Made by a program: the position numbers and the translations under genes. Shown piece by piece: positions 22,286 to 35,341 of a stretch of 64,000 nt of DNA. The DNA comes from Sequoia sempervirens. Its lineage: Eukaryota > Streptophyta > Pinopsida > Cupressales > Cupressaceae. The stretch lies in assembly GCA_007258455.2 (NCBI GenBank), contig VDFB02047230.1, positions 159,906,635 to 159,970,634 on the forward strand, in the 5' to 3' direction. Under the pieces are notes generated by a model that searched no databases, was not told the origin of the DNA, and was given only the letters and a program-made list of their open reading frames with translations. Every line of letters begins with the position of its first letter. Position 1 is the stretch's first letter.

Positions 22286-23570
22286 GATTATTCATTGATT
22301 TAGTGGCTTGGGAATTCTCTCTATAGCCTCTAATAGGTCCCACATAACTTTTAAGAATAACTTAATATTAATTCTAACTTCAAACTGTCTAACTATAAAA
22401 CTGTAAAGCAATTTATTCCTAAGAAAACAGGAAATGTTTAAACTGAAAACATAAGAAACTAATTTAGAAAGCACGATAACTGAATTAAAAAGTACAAAAA
22501 TGATTAAACTAAGAAGCTGAAAAATTATAAAAGTAGAAAAACTTATAACAATCCATAAAAAATATTCTTAACAATAAAGATTCTAATAGTTAATAATAGA
22601 AACTATGGAAGTAAAAGACAACAAATATTTCAAAACTAAAATTTCATAACAATAAATTCAATAATTTTCTACAAAACAAAAATATAATAAAAGAAAACAC
22701 TTATCTACTTCAGTCATCTCCTGTCGAGTGGCTAGCTCGTGGGTTATCACATTTGTTCTCAACTCACATTCACAATTATTTCAAAAATGCTTCTATCAAC
22801 CATAATTATCATCCATAACTCATAACTCAGAAAATTTAGATAACAATCTCTTTATTCATAGACTTCAGAAAACATTTTGATAGTATAACATTCCTTTTTC
22901 ATTGTGTGTTTTACTTCTGGAGATCATGTCTTTTATAGAAAAACTCTAACTACATCCTATATTTCAGATGGTGTGGATAACCATTGAAAATATCTAAAAC
23001 AGATCTACGAATAACTCGTATTTCTTTTAAAACCCATTACACAATATTTAAGAGGCTCAAGTTGAGCCATAAATTTTTGACTCAAAGGATAACAGAAATA
23101 AAAACTTTAAAGAATAACTATATCTTTGGTCCATCACCCTAAAGTTCCAAAGCATATTTCTAGCATATATCTTCAACCTGTTCTAGAGCATGTGTTAGTT
23201 GGATGCTTCTAATCTGCAACTTGATGACCGATTATTATCTACAAAACACTTAAAATAACCCATAAAATCTGTATTGGAAAAATACTTCAAGAAATCAAAA
23301 GAAATAAAGTTTATACAATTTCTCACTAAAAATTAAGCAATTATTTCTCCTAAAATTTAATTAATTGGCAGAGGATAGGGATTTTGATATATGAGATAGG
23401 TCTTTGTGGTATTATCATGATGAGGTTATTTTTACCTCATCAATGTGGTATACTAAGATGGAGTATTTTATTATCTTTGTTAGATTATCTTGATTCCATT
23501 CTAATATGAATGTTTATATTCTAAGACAAGGGGGTGCTCTTATATTTTTGTCATATATATTTAGTTGATG
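22286..23570. other. Unassigned AT-rich DNA between copia RT and the LINE 3' end
   Basis: No domain is recognisable on either strand. It could be an additional insertion or the decayed remainder of the LINE 3' region. There is no LTR pair within the window. Confidence 0.4.
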
Positions 23571-23842
23571 AATAGGTGTCAATTTCAATTAATATTTATA
23601 AAAATACATATTTACAAAAAAGGGTGGGTGGTAAGAAGGCACACCTCAAAAAGTCACATGGGCTTAGCCTAGAAACATTAAAAAAAAACATGAAAAAACA
23701 ACAAAGCCACTTAAGTGGTGAGACTAATGCCAACAAAGGGGGGAGGGTCTTGCCATCCTTGCCATCCAGAATACCCTATACAATAGTAGGGTTCAAAGTG
23801 ATGATAGGAGGACCCCATCCCTCGTCATCATTGTCTTTATCT

Positions 23843-26800
23843 TCATACCAAGTGGGAGAAATTTCCAACTATATCCACTCTTGCCCCAACAACATCCCCA
23901 AGAGGGTGAATGGCCCCAGGAGGAAGCAGGAGAAGGAAAGACACAAGCAACAATATAGGGGGCATTCCCCCAATGACCCAAGAGCTCCTAAAGGTGAGCC
24001 ACTTCAAGTGCAACTTTATTAGCTTACACTTGAATCTACATTGACACATTAGAGCATATAGTAGCTTAGAAAAAAGAAAAACACACTTCAATCTAGCTAT
24101 GAGAAAAAATAATAGAAGTTCTATCTTTCCAAATTTCCCCCCCAAAAGAACCATATGCCAAGAGAAAGGTTCTAGACCAAAGGGTTGAATGAAATCATGA
24201 ATCCAATTCCAAAAGTGTTGAGCTTTGGAGTAGAACCAAAAGAGGTGCTTAAAAGTCTCTGGTTGCCCATAAAATGGGCAGTGAGGGTTAGGAACCCCAA
24301 GGTGGGTGAGCCTAGAACCCACAAGTAAGCCTAGGAAAATAATACACCAAGCAAAGTGGGCAAACTTGGGTTCAACAATTGTGGCTTGCATATTGATGAA
24401 TTTGCAGTGTCAAACTAAGATAGGACATTACAAGTGCCATATTTGGTTCAAACTGTCAACCATTGAAAGATGAGGCAAAAGCCATTGGCACCCAAGTCGA
24501 GGCTTGTAATTCTTGAAATCGGTATTTGGATACCATTTCTAATCTTTCCACAAAGGTGTGGAAGAATGAATACCAATTTTATGAAGCATGTTGACTGGAA
24601 TGGAATTGATGGCTCCTTCAAAGGTTTCCCAATTTGAAGAAGTTCAGTCAAACTTGGACTTGAAAACTTCCTAGAACATGACACTCATCAGGGTTTGGAG
24701 AAAAAATCCCTTGGAGTCTAAATTCCTTTCTTGTGAAATCGAAGGGATTTGAGCCAAGGTAACTTAGCAAGAGATTTTACTAGATTAGCAAATAGAGTAG
24801 ACTACCAAATATTATGTTGGTTAAAAGACAACTCTTCCTAGAATCTAGTCCTGCTCCAATTGATCCAGGGTTTAATGACTTCCTAGGCTTTCCAAATGCT
24901 TTTTGCAATAAAATTTCCCTTAATTTGCACAAGATCTTTCATTATGAGAAGGGTGTGAAGGCCTATTCCATTCCAAGTAGGTTATGCATCATATGTTCTT
25001 AGGAAATGCAATGTTTGACGAGAATATTCCAAGATTCATTTCCATTGAGGTCTCGAATAATCTATTTGGCATAGAGAGCAATACCTTTCCATTGTGTGGC
25101 CATCAAACCAAGGCCACTAGAATCCCTAGGAAGGAAACCTAATTCCTAAGAAACTTGATGGAATCCTTTGTGCATCTCAGAATAGGCATAAAGAAAATCC
25201 CTAAATAGCTTCTCCAACTTTGTGTAAGAGGATTTGGAAGTGGCCCAACATGAAGAAGAAAAAACATGAGTGACAACAAAAATTTTAGAGCACACCTAGA
25301 ATTGTATAGCAAGGGAAAGTGGCTTGGTGATCCAAAAAGATAATGTTTTCTCAATTCTATTGAGAACGAATTTCCATAAGTTCGTTGGAGAATCCTGAAA
25401 GACAATGAGAATGCCAAGGAATCTAAAAATTTCTCCTTGATTGATCCACATCCATCCAAATTGTTGCATCTAGGGAGGTTTGGGGAGAATGGATTACTGA
25501 TAACATTGATTTTTGTGCTATTGAATAGTAGATCCATAAGCTAGACAAAAAATATCTAGGTATTTGAGGATGACCTTGATGTTGTCTTCATCCTCCAACA
25601 AAGTCAAAAAAGAATAATTAGAAAAATGTCCATTAACAAGTTGAGCCAATGAATTTGGCAAGGTGATCCCATTGGCCATACCACAAGAGCGGAGTGAGCT
25701 AGGAGATAGCTAAATCCTTTGGCAATGAGGACATAGAAAGAAGGGGCAAGAGAGAAACCCTAGTGAATGGAGTGGAACAAACAAAAAGACTAGGGCTAGA
25801 AGTCATTAATGGTGATGCAAGTTGAGTCATATACAAAAAAACATGCTCATAGATTGAACAAAATTGGGACCAAAACCTAGAGTAAAAAGCATAGAAATAA
25901 TGAAGGGATACTATATGCGATCATAATCTTTAGAAAAAATATTTTTTTTAAAAATGGCTTTTTGGTGGAAGCACCTAGCCCACTCCATACGTTTCCAAAA
26001 AACAATGATATTATCTAGAATAAATCTAGATTGAATAAACCTGGTTTGCTCTAAGAAAATGGTCTAAGGGAGAAGGTAGAAAATTTTCAGTGCAAGAGCT
26101 TTGACTATGATTTTGTAGGAGACATTAAGGAGTGTAGTGGGCCACCAATTACAAATATCTTCAAGATCATTAGATTTACCTGTATGAATTTTATATAATT
26201 TCCTTTGTTAATAAGATGACCTAGGGATTTGGAGTGAAAATCTTCCAAATACACCTTATCCAAATCTTCTACACAATCCCAAAGGGTTTTATAAAACTTA
26301 AATGGGAAACCATCAATTCTTGAGGCTTTTTCATCATCCATAGTGTTCACAACTCCCTTGAGGTATTCAATGGTGAGCAATTTCTTACAAAAAATATTTT
26401 GAGTAGAAGAAAGCCCATTAGGCACAACTCCAAGAAAATATTGGAGAGCACTCGCATGCTCAGGAGGGTGATCTTGGGTGGTGAAAACTTTTTCATAATG
26501 TCTAACAAAGGCTTGGAGAATGTTGGGAAAAATTTTGAGTACACATTGTTGTCTTCATTGATTTGCTTGATGTCATGTGAAGTGTGTCGGGTTCTAAGAG
26601 CAAGTAAAAATTCATTCGAGGCACGACCACCAATTTTACGCCAATGAAGTCTAAATTTGATTTGAGTCCCTCTTGGAGTATAGATATCAACAACTTTCTT
26701 TTGATGCCTTAGCTCTACAACTTTGGCCTACAAGGTCTAGGAGAAAGGTTTGGTAGTTGAGGCCTCCATGGAATCTTGGAGATCTGAGATGGTCAATTCG

Positions 26801-28139
26801 TATGAATTCTTTTAAAAAATGGTCAGCTAGTGCCCATAGATATGAAGAAATCGTACAATGTGGTTAATGGAATTATTCCACTAGGAAATCCAACCTGAGG
26901 TGTGAACAGGTCTATATTCAATGTTTCAAATTATTTTGATATGGCCCAGTGTGGGCTAGTGACTCATCAAGGAAGTATTAAAAAAAGTTGAGACCGACAA
27001 GGCTGAGGTGGGCCCACTTTCCAATCAATTTTAAAATTAATGGGAAAGTGGTTTGGAAATGTCACATCTTTCAACAACATAACCGAAAGAGGAGAATGGC
27101 TAGCAAAGGACAAGAAAAATTGATCGGATATCATTGCATGATCAAGACACTTAAAATTTCTATCAGGCCTGGCCCAAAAGTTACTCCACGTATGCCATAG
27201 AGAATGAGAATGACAACTTGACCAATATTGGGGTGAAGAGATCTAATTTATTATGCATGTAAAACCACGTCTCTCTCTCACCAACTACCCACTAAAGAGG
27301 AAAAGCGTTGCAAATACGGTTGTTGTTGTGCCAACCAAAAGATCAACCTATTAATGCATGATACAACCACCAGAGTTAATGAATCCAATGGGGCAGTTAA
27401 GCCATGTCACAAACCTAAGCACTGTGCTACACAACATAAGGAGACCAAGGTCACACACCTTGCAACAATCTCCCCTAGTGCAAGCAAGGTGTTTGAACCT
27501 ATGACCTAGGCTTTGATACCAATTATTGCAAAGATGATTATCTTTGCACCAAAAGTTCAACCTGTTAATGTTGGACAATCACCAAAGTTAATGAATCCAT
27601 GGGAGGCAGTTAAGCCATGTCATAAACCCAAGTGTTGTGTTACACAACACAATGAGACCAAGGACACACACCTTGCAACACAAAGTACCTTCTTTGTCAT
27701 ATGCCACCTCAACCATATTAAATTCACCACACAAAACCCAAGTAGCCACCAAAAGGGAATCAATGACCCATTGCTAGAGAAGAGATCTTTCAACATCATT
27801 GGAGGCATAAACATTAATAATCACAAAGGAATGATTATCAATATTTAGAAGGATCCAGATTAGCCGATGTGTGGGATTAGACCCATGGTCCATGATGAAA
27901 TCATGCCAACATTGTGACAAGATGGTGACAACCCCACCATGATCAACACCATGAAAAGTGGTGAACATCATACTTGTTGGCCAAATAACTCAACATGCAG
28001 CAGCCAACAAAAAATTTAGAACTTTAACTTCTTGAAGACATAATACATCAATGCTAGCATGTTTCTAAAGAGTATCCTTAACAAAATAATTCCTAGAAAG
28101 GTCCGTGAGACCTCAAACATTCCAAGAGAGAAAATTCAT
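23843..28139 (-). pseudogene. L1-type LINE ORF2 (endonuclease-RT-zinc region), copy 1
   Basis: Plant LINE ORF2 on the - strand, start ATG at 28137-28139. The opening MNFLSWNV.GL and the following VLCLQEVKV are the hallmark start of the APE-type endonuclease. Then GGVVTILSQCW and FVIINVYASND appear (27780-27930), followed by the endonuclease end around 27240-27300 after removal of a nested TRIM (27306-27680). RT: EYLKGVVNTMDDEKASRIDGFPFKFY (about 26290-26370), NYIKFIQVN, and a GFSLAPSFYVLIAKG segment at about 25705-25765, equivalent to GCPLSP-LF; the YADD box is not legible. The C-terminal zf-RVT region is at 23843-24391 (FAHFAWCIIFLGLLVGSRLTH, CPFYGQPETFKHLF), with the second Cys replaced by Tyr. 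Many stops; the first is TGA for Arg in NVRGL. Confidence 0.86.
27306..27680 (-). mobile_element. TRIM (miniature LTR retroelement) inside the LINE endonuclease, copy 1
   Basis: Two direct repeats of about 160 bp flank only about 57 bp. On the - strand the upstream LTR is 27680-27524 and the downstream LTR 27467-27306; both start TGTTGCAAGGTGTG. Just after the upstream LTR is TGGTATCAAAGCC (27521-27509), a primer-binding site complementary to initiator tRNA-Met, as in plant copia/TRIM elements. Just before the downstream LTR is a short polypurine tract (AGGGGAGAT, 27476-27468). Flanks AAAAG (27301-27305) and CAAAG (27681-27685) are a 4-of-5 target duplication. It has no coding capacity. Removing it reconnects the LINE endonuclease reading, so it inserted after the LINE. 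Confidence 0.85.
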
Positions 28140-28560
28140 GTATGGGACTTGATCATGTCATCAAAATCTAGCTCTTCCAGAGAGGAAAAGTGATTATGTA
28201 AAAATTCTTGTTGCATTGTCTCCAATTAGAGTGGAGGAGAGGAAACTCTTTTTTTTACAATAAATTCTCCTTCCTCGAGCTTCCTAAAAGGGTTTTGAGA
28301 TCTCCTAAGAGACCTTGTTGCAAGAGAAGCAATGACTAGTTGAGCTATCAACACAAACTCTAGCTAAGGAATTATAGAAAGCCTTGGTCGAGCAAGTGCA
28401 TCATTGGCAGTATTATGCATCTCCTTCCCCTTATTAGAAGGGTTTGAAACCCCAACTGAAGGCTCTAGAACCTTAGATGTTGGCCCTGAAGGGCCATTAG
28501 ATTTATTATTACAACTTTGTCATGCCCATAATCTTACGCTAGAAAAAACACCAACATTTT
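28140..28560 (-). other. LINE ORF1-ORF2 linker region, copy 1
   Basis: On the - strand this reads SNGPSGPTSKVLEPSVGVSNPSNKGKE (about 28420-28505) and further low-complexity Ser/Pro/Lys text before the ORF2 start. This is the type of sequence that joins the ORF1 zinc knuckle to ORF2 in plant LINEs. Stops are present. Confidence 0.5.
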
Positions 28561-31500
28561 TTTTATTATTACTAATATTGTTATTATTATTTTTACAATG
28601 TTATAATACAGTAATAAATGACAACCATACACATGCATGGAAGCAAATGACACATATCAAAAGGATAAATAATAACTTAGACACTAGGTTGACATTTGTT
28701 CTTCCTCTTGGTATTTTATTTTGAATAATAACACTCACAATATTAAAGGATGCCAGTATTTAGAAATATTATGTCAATTGATCATATTAATATTGATGTT
28801 AATATCATCTTTTAAATACTCAGTTAAAAATAATGACTATTTAACTCACAGATTTAATGTACACAAATATTACATATATCAAATAATGATTTCCAATTTC
28901 TTACAACTACCAATTTCCATAATTATTTATTTATCTTCTAAATTTCTTATTGTGTTTTATTTTCTTAAAAAAAACATAATCAAATATCATATTTTATTAA
29001 CCCTATTATTTAAATAGCTATTATATATACATATGATAAACAAATAATTAAAGAGTTTAACAGTAAAAGAAATGATAATAAATATTATATATATCATCAT
29101 GTATTCTTTCTAATATAATTTATTCACTTAATAGGCTGATTCTCACACATTCTATTCTTCTTCTTTTTTATAAAAAGTAAAGTTAAAAATATATGATTTT
29201 TTTTTAGTTATTTTAAATTACTATATTTCCCACCCCAAGAAAAGTAGTTTTTTTTTTTTTTAAATAAAATATTAAGAAAACTACATTTAAGGAAAGACTT
29301 CATAAAAGAAGGAAATAAACTAGGGCGCCTATTCACTCTATTAATATTACCCATAATTTTTTTTTATATAACTATTAGTATATCCCTTTTTTATAATCTT
29401 TTATTATAATTATTATTTTTTTACAAGAGAAAAAGTTTGTTAAAATGAATATAGTTTCACTAAGATAATATTGTTTTCTATTTTCTCCACAACTAGAATA
29501 TAATTATTTACGACAGATTACAACTACTATTATTTCATATTCTTTTTATTTTATTTTCCTTAAAACCAATACTTATCTAAGTCAATAAGGCTCATAACAT
29601 GCATAACTAATCTCGATGGTTGATTTAACATTTAAAAATTAAAAAAAAAATCAAAAGACTAGAATTTTGCCCACCATTTTTGACACTCACAAGTGGAATA
29701 GAATAACAATTAGAATGTTAACCTAAAAATTCTATATTATTCTATTTATTAGTATTGTTTTTCCTCTCTATTTTTTTTCTTATTGCAAGCAATTTGCTAT
29801 AAAGGGAATTGGGAAAGGGAGTAGCCGGAGTATATGGCACACTACCACTTAAGTACAACTTTTTGCAACAATCCCAATCAGATTTAGTGAGAACTGTTAA
29901 ACAGTGCAAAATTCATTGGCAGCTCAACTAAGTTCAATTCCAACGGCACCCACACAAAAATGATGTAATATGTTTTAGAAAATTTCAGCGTATGTTAAAA
30001 TTTAGTGTTTGAAGTGTTCTCACTGCTGTTGTAATTTGTACTTTGTTCTTGTGTGCTATGTTTCTCTTGCAGCTGTTCACTGCTGTTGTAGTTTGTGTCA
30101 TATTAATAAATTTGAGGTGGTCTCGAGGACAATTAGTCTTTGTTTTCTAACTTCTTCTAGACAACTTTTAACTGTCATTCGTTTTATAAATTCATTGCAT
30201 TGATTCAATTGAAAAAAAAGGAGTTCAATTCCAACTAAGTTCAACTGGGTTTACTTTGAACGCCGTGCTCACACCATTGGATTAATAGTTTAGTCTCTGC
30301 TCTCTGTCAGACCAAGCATGAGTTGAGAGCCTTTTAGGTTTATTGCACACTTTTTTTAAATTTCAGATAGCATTGACTGCAAGGGCTACAAGCTATGCAC
30401 AATTCCTCAATGCTTTTCTCATGCATAAATGCGTCTTTTGACCGACGTTGCACTTTCTTTTCTTTTTTTTAAAAATATGTGTGAAGCCTTTGTCACTCCA
30501 CGTGAAACGGGATTTCTTAGATAACAGCAGTGATAGAATTCTACCCATAGATCGGACAGTGCGACAGGAGGCAACCCCAACATTTATGGTGCCTAACGAG
30601 TACAGTTTAAGCTATAAGTTTCTCCTCGAAATTGGTCAATTCTTTAAGACAAGAGAACACTCTATCGCTTCAGAAATGGCAGGCAATTTAATAGTTAGGT
30701 GGGAACGTGAGGCCTGTAAATTGCTGGTTGGCCATCCTTCTGGAGGTGGCTGCAGCAGACTCACCTAGTTAAATATTCAAGGATTGACTTATATCATTTA
30801 ATACGCCCTCAGAACTAGAGCGATACTTCGGGCACCAAATCTGAACAATGCAGGGAAATCTTTTTCCACAATCTTTCCTCGCCTAACAAAGCTAATTGCC
30901 ATAACTCCCATTTGGTATATATTATTATTATTATTTTTTCTCCATTATGAGGACTTTTCTGGGGTCAAATCATGTTTTTGGGGCACCATTATATGCCAAC
31001 TTGACCCCTACCACTATGGTATAGACCCTAGGGGGTTTGTTTTTGCATCCCAACCAAGGAAATTGACCAACAACCCTCTTTAAAGACCCACTTAAGGTTC
31101 CATCCAAGTTTCACACTTGGATATAAGGTTTCTTAACCCCTAGCCCCCACTTACACCCATATAACACATAATCAATAAACCCTTTAATATCAATCTCCAC
31201 CACCTTAATTTACCAACATATTAAATTTATCTATTTCTAAGCCCCCAAAAGAAGGTCAAATTCATGATCTCAAGGAGATGATTTTTTTTTCAATGTGTTC
31301 TTAATAGTTTTCCCTTCTCGTATTGAGGCTCTTCCTTTCCTGCACATTACCAATGAAACCATAAGCAACAATCCTATATCACATTAATTTGATAACTAAA
31401 ATATGATTTAATTGTACAACAATTTCAATTACAATTTCAACTCATATTCACAATTCACGAGTCCTAACTCAATGGTCACATCTTGATAAAAAAAAAATGT

Positions 31501-31580
31501 CAAAACTGCAAGAGTATTGTCAAATAATCACACTGTTTAGCATCCATAATACATCTTACCATCTATTTAAGAAAAACATA
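28561..31580. other. About 3 kb of unidentified DNA splitting the LINE, copy 1
   Basis: ORF1 (to about 31590) and ORF2 (from 28139) of the LINE are separated by about 3 kb, where a few hundred bases are expected. The interval begins with ATT-rich microsatellite (28560-28600), is AT-rich to about 29760, and then becomes GC-richer with two short open frames on + (30009-30203, Cys/Val-rich; 30448-30768, 106 codons). Neither shows a known domain. The second is conserved in both duplicates with only two or three replacements. A purine run GGGAATTGGGAAAGGGAG lies at 29805-29822. I cannot find LTRs or a target duplication. Most differences between the duplicates fall here. Confidence 0.45.
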
Positions 31581-32401
31581 AAATAGATTATGGTTTTTCT
31601 AATCACATGCAAGGTGGGGTCTTACAAGCTTGTCACTGTAGTCCAATATTAGTCTACTTTGGAGGTAGGAGCTTCTGTGGGATGAGTTTTTATAGTTTCC
31701 CATGGTAGGGACTTAACTCTAAGGGCAACAAGGGGACAATCTTTGATCTTATGATCAACATATTCGCATCTAAAACACGTATTCAACAAATTTAAATATA
31801 CCCTTTGGGTTTGTTGGGAGTTGTCAAATTTGAATATCTAGTCAAGTCTTTAGAGAGATCTACATCAAAACAGCCCTGATTTTAGGAAAAGCTTGGTAAA
31901 ATCGATCGGGTTCAATACAAATAACTTTCCCCAAGGAAGATGCTATGTGGTGCAAAAAATGGAAACAAGGCAAGGGAAAGCCGGGAAACTCAATCCAAAT
32001 CAAGACCCTTAACTTCCTGTCATCAAAGAAAAAAATTCTTACATCCACAATTGGAAGAACAAAAAAGAGGACCAGAAATACCATGGACCATGGTTCAAGA
32101 TTTTCTAAGCATGATTTATTTTTGTGAAATAGAAAAGGAAGAACCCTTTAGTTCTAGGTTTTGGACCATATCAAGGCAGACCCCATGAGGGACCCAAATT
32201 TTGTTTACCCACTCTTTTAACATGCTTTCAGGGGGATACCTCTCAACAAAATATGCTATAAGAGTATATTTCTCTAACCATTGACATGCATTATCAAATT
32301 GTGGGATGGGAAGAACCACATTCATAGGGGATCAAAAGACTTACCTTGTGAAAAACCTCCAGGACAAATTTTTGAGGTTGCTTGTTCGGAGGAGGTGCCA
32401 T
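31580..32401 (-). pseudogene. LINE ORF1 protein (DUF4283 plus zinc knuckle), copy 1
   Basis: Nucleic-acid-binding ORF1 (gag-like) protein of a plant LINE. The start ATG is at 32399-32401 (MAPPPNKQPQKF). DUF4283 features in order are YTLIAYFVERYPPESMLKEWV (about 32205-32275), KGSSFSIS, and IWIEFPGFPLPCFHFLHHIASSLGKVICIE (about 31905-32000). A CX2CX4HX4C zinc knuckle, CFRCEYVDHKIKDC, follows at 31736-31777. At least two frameshifts break the protein: the first lies between the start and about 32325, the second before the knuckle. It lies on the same strand as the LINE ORF2 at 23843-28139 and is probably the same element. Its 5' edge (about 32600) abuts the point where the copia RT resumes. Confidence 0.82.
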
Positions 32402-32624
32402 TATGCAGAGCCGCCAAATTGCCAACACCAACAAGAACTATTGGGTTGAAGTCGATCAAGGTCATTAAAAAACAAAAATCCATAATAAATGTGGCATCAC
32501 TTGGGATAGTAAATTCCTACAGCTATGGAACAGTATGACACTTGAGGAAAGCCAAGGATGACCACAAAAGCAAGAAACCCTAGCAAAGCTTTGTACCCTC
32601 TCCACCCCTCGAGATCAAATATTT

Positions 32625-33530
32625 GAGAAATAGGAGTCATTTTGTCATCTATGTTAATATTTGATTGTCATGGGGAGCACATCATCCATCATTGACAAAG
32701 TCAAGACTACTTTGCATAATACAATTTTCATGAGTAACTCATGTATGCTACACTACTTTCTTGGGATTGAGGTCACTTAGTCTTCATTTTGGAACTCTTG
32801 CACAACCTAAGTGTTCCTTTAATCTCCTTGCTCAATTTTATATGGTTGACTATAAGCTTGCAGCACTAACTCCCTTTCTATCAAGAGCCAAACTTGAGAC
32901 CAAGTGTTCCACTCCCTTGATTGATACTGCATTATATCACCAACTTTTTGGCATCCTTATTTACCTGAATTGTACTCACTTTTAAATTTCATTCTTCATG
33001 TAGGAGCTTCATGATTTTCAGTGGAAAGCAACCAAACATGTTCTTCACTACATTCAAGGAACTAACAATATATATGTGATTCACTATGTAGTAGGCATAA
33101 GTTTGAATTTTACTAGATATATTGACTCTTCTTGGGCTAGAAATCTTGATGATGTAATTCCAAGTCTATATACAACTTTCACCTCGGTTCCAATCACATC
33201 TGTTGGTAGAGAAAGAATCAACATGACATTGCTCTCTCTCATCAACTGAGGCTAAGTATTGGTGGTTGTTAATGTGGCTATTGAGGCTATTTGGATATAG
33301 AATATTCTCGCCGAGTTTGGAATTCCTTTTTCAAAGCCACCAATCAACTACTGTGATAACCAAAGTGCCATCTAGATATTGAATAATCTATTTCATCATT
33401 AGTGGACCAAACACATCAAGATCCACATGTAATTTTTTGGGAGTTGATACAATATAAAGTCATTAATTTGTGTTATTGCCTTAAATAGTATAAAAAATTA
33501 TAAATATTTTCACCAAACCCTTAACTAATA
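32625..33530 (+). pseudogene. Ty1/copia reverse transcriptase C-terminus and RNase H, copy 1
   Basis: The copia reading resumes with a degraded YVDDL box (FVIYVN-LIVMGS, about 32640-32680), then FMSNSCMLHYFLGIEV (about 32728-32776) and ALYHQLFGILIYLNCT (about 32930-32980). RNase H follows: HYIQGTNNIYVIHY (about 33048-33090), the SLSSTEAKY motif (about 33232-33260), ILAEFGIPFSKPPINYCDNQSAI (about 33303-33374) and HHWTKHIKIH (about 33396-33428). Stops are frequent. About 75 residues of RT between VYMEQP (22272) and this point are missing, so the insertion that separated the halves came with a small loss or with decay. Confidence 0.83.
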
Positions 33531-35327
33531 ACAAGTATTTCCATCTATGAATCGCTTACGAGTGTGAGATTCCATTCCTTCAAGAGGGTTTTCTTAGCCC
33601 TTCTTACATCATCCTCTTGTGGGGAGTTGTTTTCCATTGAGTTTTCTCCTCCATCTTTTAAAGGGATTTTTTTTGTACATGGGTACCTCATTAGGCCTTG
33701 TATCTAGGATCCATATTTTACATTTTTAATTCCCCTCATAAATGTTACTTGCTAGTTCTCCACTTAGGTTCTCTTCACACTTAGTTAACTTTATGTAGCG
33801 ACTTTTTCACTTTATCCTAGACATCAATTGACCTTGTATTTTTATTCTCTTGGGTGGTATTTCCCATATACTTACCTATTAAGTTTTCATTCTAATCACT
33901 CATGCTTGCATGCGTTGCATTCCTATTGAATAGCGTACATTTTATTCTATCATTTTTAGTTTCCTATTTATATTTTCCTTTCACATATTTTCATTCTTGG
34001 ATGGCTTCATAACAAAATATTATATGATCTTATTGATTATAGTGCTCTTGTACGGGCAACCACAAAAAAAGAGAGGAGGAAGTTCAAAAGAAGGAAAAAG
34101 GATATCTTGAATCGATTCAAGCATGGACACTACTTTAATAGGCCTAAAATTATATGGGACATGTTTTTTTGTGAATTCCTACTAAAATACACCCCTACAG
34201 GAAGGAGAAGTCTAAATAAGGTCCGAAAGAAAATATTAACAAGAAACCAACTAATCAAAAACTCCAAATGATATAAAAATTTGCAATTAGAATCTTTGCA
34301 AGGGATCTACTCGAGTTTTTCCTCACCTTTATATGGTTTCAAAATTGAATTACACATGGTTACTAAAGTCTTTTATGGATTCTTGGCACCACAATTTTAG
34401 ATGATTTAATTGATTTTCCTTGAGCTAAAATTTATCCATTTGTCTCATGTATTCTCTACCAAGGTCTTTCCATTGGTACCACATTAACTCAATTGGGCAT
34501 TGCCAATTCTCATTATCTATTTTGTGGACAATAGGTGACTTCAAGGAACTATTATAATTTTGCCTCAATACCTAGGCTACTTAAAATTAGATTCATGATT
34601 TCTTTAGGCCTTTTAGGCCTAAACCTTTTTCATGTTATATTATTCTTTTGGAATATTGGCATAGAATTCCTACTAAGTTCACCAAGATTTGATACTTTTT
34701 TTAAGGTAGAAATTATTTTTAGCATTTGAAAAAAAAATTACATCATTTTCTCAATATTTGCTTCTCTCTTTATCTTAAGAATATGATTTGTTCCAATGTT
34801 CTCATACAAATTTAGGCGCAAGCAAATAAAGTTACATTTGAAGTGACTCATATATGGTTGCTTTTAGATCATTGGGTAATGCATCATATACAATTGAGTT
34901 CCACCAACTTTTCCCTCCATTTGAGAGTTATTCCCCTCCCCATTGACATGAATGTGGACACAACCAAAAGGCCCATAATGGACATGACTCCTAGTCACAT
35001 GTTTCATAGCCACCTCCAAGAAGAGTCAAGGACTTTTAATTGCTTATGGTTCATCTCAAACATCCCGCTTGCCTTCAGCATCTTCTAAGACTCCTAACCA
35101 TGGGGCCTCTAAATGGCCAAACTCTAGAAAATTTCATCTTAATTTGGCTATTTTCTTGTAATTGATACTTAGCCTCCTACTGAAGAAGAAAATAAAGGTG
35201 TGATTTGGTTGAGAGCCTATTCTTTATAATCCAAACCCTACTAATGATTGTGATACAGCCCTTGCTAGTGGCTTAGCTCTTACTGCTTAATGACATTGAT
35301 TCTTGTCTCTTGTCCCTTCGGAATTAT
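33531..35327. other. Unassigned copia 3' flank, copy 1
   Basis: Probably the decayed 3' untranslated and LTR region of the copia element. No TG...CA pair or tract is convincing. A Lys/Arg-rich open stretch at about 34050-34260 (KKERRKFKRRKKD) is noted but has no partner. Confidence 0.4.
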
Positions 35328-35341
35328 CAACTAAAATTTTA

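Noticed and set aside
23793..24022. 148-codon + strand frame over the LINE 3' end
   Set aside because: Antisense to the zf-RVT region, with no domain of its own.
27309..27680. tRNA gene or SINE suggested by GATACCA and TTGAACC words
   Set aside because: The words are the primer-binding site and interior of a two-LTR TRIM element, with direct repeats on both sides.
30009..30768. Host gene exons in the 3-kb unidentified segment
   Set aside because: There is an acceptor-like TTTCTCTTGCAG and two short frames, but no known domain, no consistent splicing, and replacements between duplicates show no coding constraint.
34843..35088. Possible copia protease (W-L-L-D...HH pattern)
   Set aside because: Only a few residues agree, the DSG triad is absent, and it lies downstream of RNase H, in the wrong order.
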